Part shown: piece after piece, positions 6,393 through 7,492 of the stretch
Position numbering within the stretch: position 1 is the stretch's first letter
Layout of the letters: each line of letters starts with the position of its first letter
Assembly: GCA_943328365.2 (NCBI GenBank)
Contig: CALPZT020000069.1
Coordinates: 1 to 7,492 of the forward strand
DNA: 7,492 nucleotides
Direction: 5' to 3'
Source: Bifidobacterium breve
Lineage (GTDB): Bacteria; Actinomycetota; Actinomycetes; S36-B12
The notes under the pieces: model-generated
The model's input: only the letters and a program-made list of their open reading frames with translations
Told to the model about the DNA's origin: nothing
Databases searched by the model: none
Position numbers and translations under genes: made by a program

Positions 6393-7121
6393 CTACCTGA
6401 CGTTCGCGCGTTTCCCGAGCACCGCTCCACCGACGCGCACCTGTGTCGCACCATGGCGGATAGCGTGCTCGAGATCGCCGCTCATCCCGGCGGAGATCAC
6501 ATCGGCACCTGGAACCTCTGCAACGAGCCGTGCAGCGACTGTTTCGAGGGTCCTGAACGCCCTGTCGGGGTCGCCGGGGTAGGGGGCAATCCCCATGACG
6601 CCGCGCAGGATGAGCCCCGGGAGCCGCGCCACTGAGGATGCCAGCGCCGGTATGTCGGCCGGACGGACGCCGCCCCTGCTGTCCGCGGGCTCGGGATCCA
6701 AGGACACCTGCATGAGCACGTCGATCGATCGACCCGCCGCAACGGCACCGGCCGACAGTGCTTGTGCGAGGGCGAGTCGGTCGACGGACTCCACGACATC
6801 GGCCCACGTCGCGACGGCCCTCGCCTTGTTGCGCTGGACCTGGCCGATCATGTGCCACCGCATTGGTGGCGTGAGGCCCTCGAGGTCGGCGGATTTCTGC
6901 CGGGCCTCCTGGTCCTTGTTCTCGGCGATCTCCACGCACCCGAGGTCGTGGAGGAGTCGGATATCGGTCGATGGGAAGGTCTTCGTCACGACGACGAGGC
7001 GGACGCTGCCCGCGGGCCTACCAGCCTGCGCGCAGGCCCTGTCAATGCGTTCGCGGACCTCGGTGAGCCCCGCTGCGATCTCGGCCGCACGGGGTGCATC
7101 GGAGGGTGAGTGCCCGGTCAC
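6393..7121 (-). CDS. YggS/PLPBP-family pyridoxal 5'-phosphate-binding protein
   Basis: A cytoplasmic single-domain TIM-barrel protein (like the N-domain of alanine racemase) that binds PLP and keeps the vitamin B6 and amino acid pools balanced; no catalytic activity is established for the family. The 242-residue reading shows the PLP lysine K47 in VVVTKTFP, AENKDQEA (67-74), WHMIGQVQRNK (89-99), LRGVMGIAPYP (172-182) and ISAGMSGDLEHAI (209-221), followed by VRVGGAVLGKR. Length and motif order are normal. The GTG at 7121 is preceded by GAAAGG, seven bases away, and the family homology begins soon after. A TTG 84 bp further up would add 28 residues without family character. It lies 87 bp after the pgeF stop and 43 bp before sepF, the conserved dcw order. 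Confidence 0.94.
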   Translation of the reverse strand: MTGHSPSDAPRAAEIAAGLTEVRERIDRACAQAGRPAGSVRLVVVTKTFPSTDIRLLHDLGCVEIAENKDQEARQKSADLEGLTPPMRWHMIGQVQRNKARAVATWADVVESVDRLALAQALSAGAVAAGRSIDVLMQVSLDPEPADSRGGVRPADIPALASSVARLPGLILRGVMGIAPYPGDPDRAFRTLETVAARLVAEVPGADVISAGMSGDLEHAIRHGATQVRVGGAVLGKRANVR

Positions 7122-7208
7122 CTGATTGCCTTTCGCTCGCGTACACGGTTGTTCGAGTTCACGGTCTTCCCTGCACTCAGGCTCGCCGGCGCGGACACCG
7201 CGCAACGC
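7122..7208 (-). other. Spacer between pgeF and yggS
   Basis: This 87-bp gap carries the yggS ribosome-binding site (GAAAGG, 7 bases before the GTG). I see no convincing -10/-35 pair and no terminator hairpin with a T-run. The frame is open through it from a TTG at 7205, so a longer YggS cannot be strictly excluded. Confidence 0.5.
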
Positions 7209-7492
7209 TCACTGCCTGATGATCATGCCCTGCCTGCCGGTAACGGTGTCGCGCCGGTACGAGAAGAGATGAGGCGACTCGTGGGTGCAGATGGGCACGT
7301 GGCGCGGATCGATGCCGAGGCCAGCCAGTTGGGCCGCGACTCCCGCACGCACGTCGATGAACGACCGGCCACCCCTGTCAATGCAGGCGACATCGCTCAC
7401 GTCGCCATCGAGCGAGCGGCGCAGGGATTGAACACGATCGGCCGGGACGGGGTAGCACGCCGCGCATATTGCCGGCCCCACGACAGCCTCAA
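7209..7492 (-). CDS. pgeF: PgeF/YfiH multicopper polyphenol oxidoreductase (laccase)-family protein, C-terminal fragment
   Basis: The C-terminal 94 or so codons of a gene whose start lies beyond the right edge; the frame is open to the window end. Readable family blocks are EAVVGPAICAACYPV near the edge, IDVRAGVAAQLAGLGI in the middle, and the ending CTHESPHLFSYRRDTVTGRQ-G-MIIRQ. These match the end of the YfiH/PgeF (DUF152) family, for which purine nucleoside processing and peptidoglycan precursor editing have been reported. The zinc-binding motifs (HG, DCxP, HxGW) are outside the window, so activity cannot be judged. In this neighbourhood ftsZ is expected just upstream. A GTG at 7481 is an internal codon rather than the start, because family similarity continues past it. 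Confidence 0.88.
   Translation of the reverse strand, partial: EAVVGPAICAACYPVPADRVQSLRRSLDGDVSDVACIDRGGRSFIDVRAGVAAQLAGLGIDPRHVPICTHESPHLFSYRRDTVTGRQGMIIRQ

Noticed and set aside
6455..6799. Possible additional small genes on either strand over yggS
   Set aside because: The alternative frames (for example minus 6497-6799) are Arg/Ser/Pro-rich off-frame readings; the YggS motifs run unbroken in one frame.
7122..7205. N-terminally extended YggS from TTG at 7205
   Set aside because: The added 28 residues are polar and unlike the family. The GTG at 7121 has a well-placed GAAAGG and gives the normal family length.

Overview
The window is an ordinary, densely packed chromosomal segment from a GC-rich actinobacterium. 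It is the right-hand shoulder of the division and cell wall (dcw) cluster, normally found next to ftsZ. The assignment rests on the gene set and on lineage-typical sequences: a SepF opening MAGAMRKMGVYLGLV, a YggT and a DivIVA in line behind it, a type 2 isoleucyl-tRNA synthetase, and a DksA-like protein with a long Lys-Ala-Pro tail next to lspA. I cannot name the family or genus. There are no RNA genes, insertion sequences, CRISPR arrays or prophage genes.

Layout. Every gene except ileS lies on the minus strand, so that strand reads from right to left. From the right edge come the C-terminal part of pgeF/yfiH (cut by the window end), yggS (PLP homeostasis), sepF (FtsZ-ring partner), yggT (small membrane protein) and divIVA (polar/septal coiled coil). 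ileS then occupies 1511-4660 on the plus strand. It is convergent with divIVA, and the two coding ends overlap by 36 bp. Left of ileS, across a 149-bp divergent spacer, are the dksA/traR-like gene, lspA (lipoprotein signal peptidase) and the first 43 codons of an RluA/RluD-type pseudouridine synthase.

How the genes work together. sepF, yggT and divIVA form a tight division/growth module. sepF and yggT share a TGATG stop/start, which suggests translational coupling. yggS and pgeF are the usual housekeeping passengers upstream of it. lspA and rluD overlap by ATGA and are probably one transcription unit. ileS is an essential enzyme inserted head-to-head with the dksA-like gene and tail-to-tail with divIVA. 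Its enzyme carries the swapped GXHH form of the class I signature motif.

Regulatory signals are sparse but real in places. A TAGGCT -10-like box sits exactly one leaderless spacing ahead of the lspA GTG. A strong inverted repeat lies in the dksA/ileS divergent spacer. I found no T-box leader in front of ileS and no terminator between ileS and divIVA. I see no previously undescribed system. The points most worth a second look are the GXHH motif in IleRS, the four-fold cysteine-bearing repeat inside DivIVA, the convergent overlap, the divergent-spacer palindromes and the leaderless lspA start.
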